Assembly: GCA_945862455.1 (NCBI GenBank) | Contig: CAMAXU010000017.1 | Span: 1-36,844, forward strand | Source of the DNA: Rickettsia typhi | GTDB taxonomy: Bacteria; Pseudomonadota; Alphaproteobacteria; Rickettsiales; UBA1997 | Direction of reading: 5' to 3' | DNA length: 36,844 bases | Shown: positions 36,787 to 36,844 of the stretch, piece after piece | Layout: each line of letters starts with the position of its first letter | How positions within the stretch are numbered: the first letter of the stretch is position 1 | Notes under the pieces: generated by a model | Database searches by the model: none | What the model was told of the DNA's origin: nothing | Seen by the model: only the letters and a program-made list of their open reading frames with translations | Position numbers and translations under genes: made by a program

Positions 36787-36844
36787 ATTTTTTACTCCAA
36801 AAAAGATCATTGTTAAATGATCGATATTTTAACAAAAAAGCTGA

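Overview
The window is AT-rich DNA from an alphaproteobacterium, most likely a member of the Rickettsiales or a close relative. The best evidence is a very long VirB6-type lipoprotein with the architecture of rickettsial type IV secretion proteins, together with a Tim44-like protein, a cytochrome c maturation gene and CobT. The organism is less reduced than classical Rickettsia because it keeps shikimate genes (aroB, aroK) and a biotin-pathway gene (bioF). The placement rests on gene content and protein motifs only.

Layout. Positions 1-235 hold an IS3 transposase remnant. Positions 314-14517 are a run of minus-strand housekeeping genes: ccmC-fdxA-HAD phosphatase, bioF-cobT, gyrB, an NHLRC2-like thioredoxin/propeller protein, rpsU, hpf, acnA and a Tim44-like gene. 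Two dispersed double-hairpin repeats and a 166-bp imperfect palindrome lie around gyrB. A 5.9-kb orphan virB6-like gene follows, bracketed by tRNA-His and tRNA-Leu on the same strand, then aroK-aroB.

From about 22.6 kb most genes are on the plus strand and the region becomes accessory in character. It holds a Bax inhibitor-1 family protein, then tRNA-Asn with the C-terminal remnant of a large serine recombinase overlapping its 3' half, and a perfect 46-bp inverted repeat that looks like a MITE. Next come a NAPE-PLD-like metallo-hydrolase, a SpoIIAA-like protein, a small Lys/His-rich secreted protein, an EptA-type lipid phosphoethanolamine transferase overlapping a membrane-anchored Cys-phosphatase, and a Bcr/CflA exporter. 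A minus-strand fic gene follows, coupled to a gene for an unrecognised helical protein with a HEPN-like R-x4-H motif. The right end holds a zinc alcohol dehydrogenase, an AlkB-like dioxygenase, a membrane protein of unknown function with SKSEN repeats, and chimeric IS5/IS3 remnants.

How the genes fit together. Three groups look functionally linked. They are the ccmC/fdxA/HAD operon (haem delivery and redox), the eptA-phosphatase pair (envelope lipid phosphate chemistry, perhaps sharing a 20-bp operator-like motif with the NAPE-PLD-like gene), and the Fic/HEPN-like pair (possible toxin-antitoxin or defence unit in which an AMP-transferase could control an RNase). The Fic/HEPN-like pair, the eptA-phosphatase pair and the recombinase scar at tRNA-Asn are the best candidates for something undescribed.
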